From Candidatus Atribacteria bacterium (lineage in GTDB: Bacteria; Atribacterota; Phoenicimicrobiia; Phoenicimicrobiales; Stramentimicrobiaceae), in the NCBI GenBank assembly GCA_016934875.1, contig JAFGSC010000329.1, forward strand, positions 1 through 5,367: a stretch of 5,367 nucleotides of DNA. The letters are read 5' to 3'. Below are positions 5,065 through 5,367 of this stretch, piece after piece. The first letter of the stretch is position 1, and the number at the start of each line of letters is the position of its first letter. A program made the translations under genes and the position numbers. The notes beneath the pieces were generated by a model. The model was not told the DNA's origin, did not search any database, and worked only from the letters and a program-made list of their open reading frames with translations.

Positions 5065-5207
5065 TTATGCCACACAAACGTTTGATGGTATGGTGTCGTG
5101 CGGGAGTTCGAAGCGATTTCCTATCAGTGTACACCGACCTTTTTTACGAGCCAAGAACCTTCGCAAACCACTGAAACCCGCATGCACTATACCATGTGTT
5201 GAACCAG
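5065..5207 (-). repeat. attC-like cassette recombination site R4
   Basis: Arms at 5086-5104 and 5177-5194 pair along 18 positions with one bulged T in the left arm; both exceptions are G.T on the plus strand. The minus strand opens with GGTTCAACACATGG, the one site whose opening fits the classical RYYYAAC box, and closes with CAAACGTTTGTGTGGCATAA. CAAACGTTTG (5075-5084) is a perfect palindrome next to the predicted cut (5079/5078). The loop shares the exact 14-mer GCGATTTCCTATCA (5113-5126) with R2. Its cassette extends past the right edge, so its opening end has no visible partner. Confidence 0.75.
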
Positions 5208-5226
5208 AAAATCTATTCCCAAATGA

Positions 5227-5364
5227 TTAAATCCCCTTATATATAGTCCTTGATTTACTAAGGCTTAGCCCAACATGATTTAAAACACAATTGAGCAGGT
5301 ACACAAACTCACAAACCTTTTTTTGAGGCAGTAGGTTCTCCAACTCACTGCCTCTTTTTTTGGC
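5227..5364 (-). pseudogene. open frame tail without a start, possibly the truncated end of a cassette gene
   Basis: The minus-strand frame runs 45 codons from the right edge (a TGA occupies 5367-5365) to a TAA at 5229-5227, with no plausible start. The final part reads like a coding tail (segments FVYLLNCVLNHVGL and SKSRTIYKGI). The first part falls inside the 44-bp hairpin repeat and looks non-coding. The stop lies about 20 bp before the opening of R4, the usual gene-to-site distance in this array. It is therefore plausibly the surviving end of a cassette gene cut by the repeat-bearing element. Short frames arise by chance, so confidence is low. Confidence 0.3.
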
Positions 5365-5367
5365 TCA
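5324..5367 (+). terminator. terminator-like hairpin repeat, copy 2
   Basis: An 8-bp perfect stem (GAGGCAGT 5325-5332, ACTGCCTC 5347-5354) encloses a 14-nt loop with an extra GTT/AAC pairing and is followed by seven T residues (5355-5361). This has the form of an intrinsic terminator for plus-strand transcription. No plus-strand gene precedes it in the window. The same 44 bp recurs at 3338-3381. It may belong to the end of an inserted element that continues past the right edge. Confidence 0.65.

Larger units (their letters stand above)
4100..5078 (-). mobile_element. integron-like gene cassette carrying a plug-like protein and a lipoprotein
   Basis: This unit of about 979 bp is bounded by the predicted cuts in R4 (after 5079) and R3 (4100). 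Its first bases and the R'' box of its own site R3 are exactly complementary over 13 nt: TTATGCCACACAA on the plus strand at 5065-5077, with its reverse complement at 4222-4234. One extra T next to the cut is not paired. It contains two coupled genes and one site, with about 45 bp of leader. This is the best-supported cassette in the window. Confidence 0.65.

Noticed and set aside
657..5207. CRISPR array or MITE interpretation of the repeated dyads
   Set aside because: The sites are too long, too diverged and separated by whole genes for CRISPR. MITEs would pair their own ends, whereas here the outermost bases pair across the gene with the neighbouring site.

Overview
The window is AT-rich and every gene I can support lies on the minus strand. 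The probable source is a member of the Bacteroidota, because there is a miniature protein resembling a TonB-receptor plug, a Bacteroidota-like -7 promoter motif, weak or absent Shine-Dalgarno sequences, and small exported or lipoprotein hypotheticals. This is inference; no phylogenetic marker is present.

The genes are organised as a tandem array of short cassettes. Each cassette holds one or two minus-strand genes and ends in a structured DNA site of about 135-145 bp. Four complete sites (R1 657-793, R2 1566-1710, R3 4086-4234, R4 5065-5207) and one half-site (R5 3382-3414) are visible. Each complete site has imperfect 18-20 nt inverted arms, a loop of about 70 nt, an outer CAACA box and an outer CGTTT box (minus-strand sense). 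The outermost bases of one site do not pair with each other. They pair with the facing end of the neighbouring site across the intervening gene(s), over 8-13 nt. This is the rule expected of integron gene cassettes cut at G^TT, where a cassette starts with bases matching the R'' box of its own attC. No integrase is visible, so the window looks like a stretch of integron-like, or CALIN-like, cassette array with unusually long and non-canonical attC-like sites.

Reading in the direction of transcription (high to low coordinates): 5227-5367 holds the tail of a broken reading frame plus a terminator-like hairpin repeat, followed by R4. Then comes a cassette with a plug-like secreted protein and a lipoprotein overlapping by ATGA, followed by R3. 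Next is a 236-residue protein of unknown function whose end runs into half-site R5, interrupted by a second copy of the hairpin repeat. Region 2748-3321 holds GC-rich hairpins, an 85-codon frame without a start codon, and a small basic/acidic protein. Two paralogous membrane proteins in tandem precede R2. A secreted protein of unknown function precedes R1. The last cassette is a HEPN/MNT-type toxin-antitoxin pair that runs off the left edge.

Most cassettes carry little upstream sequence and seem to depend on read-through or weak promoters. The toxin-antitoxin pair could stabilise the array, as is known for large integrons. The remaining genes show no shared pathway, as expected of an accessory cassette collection.
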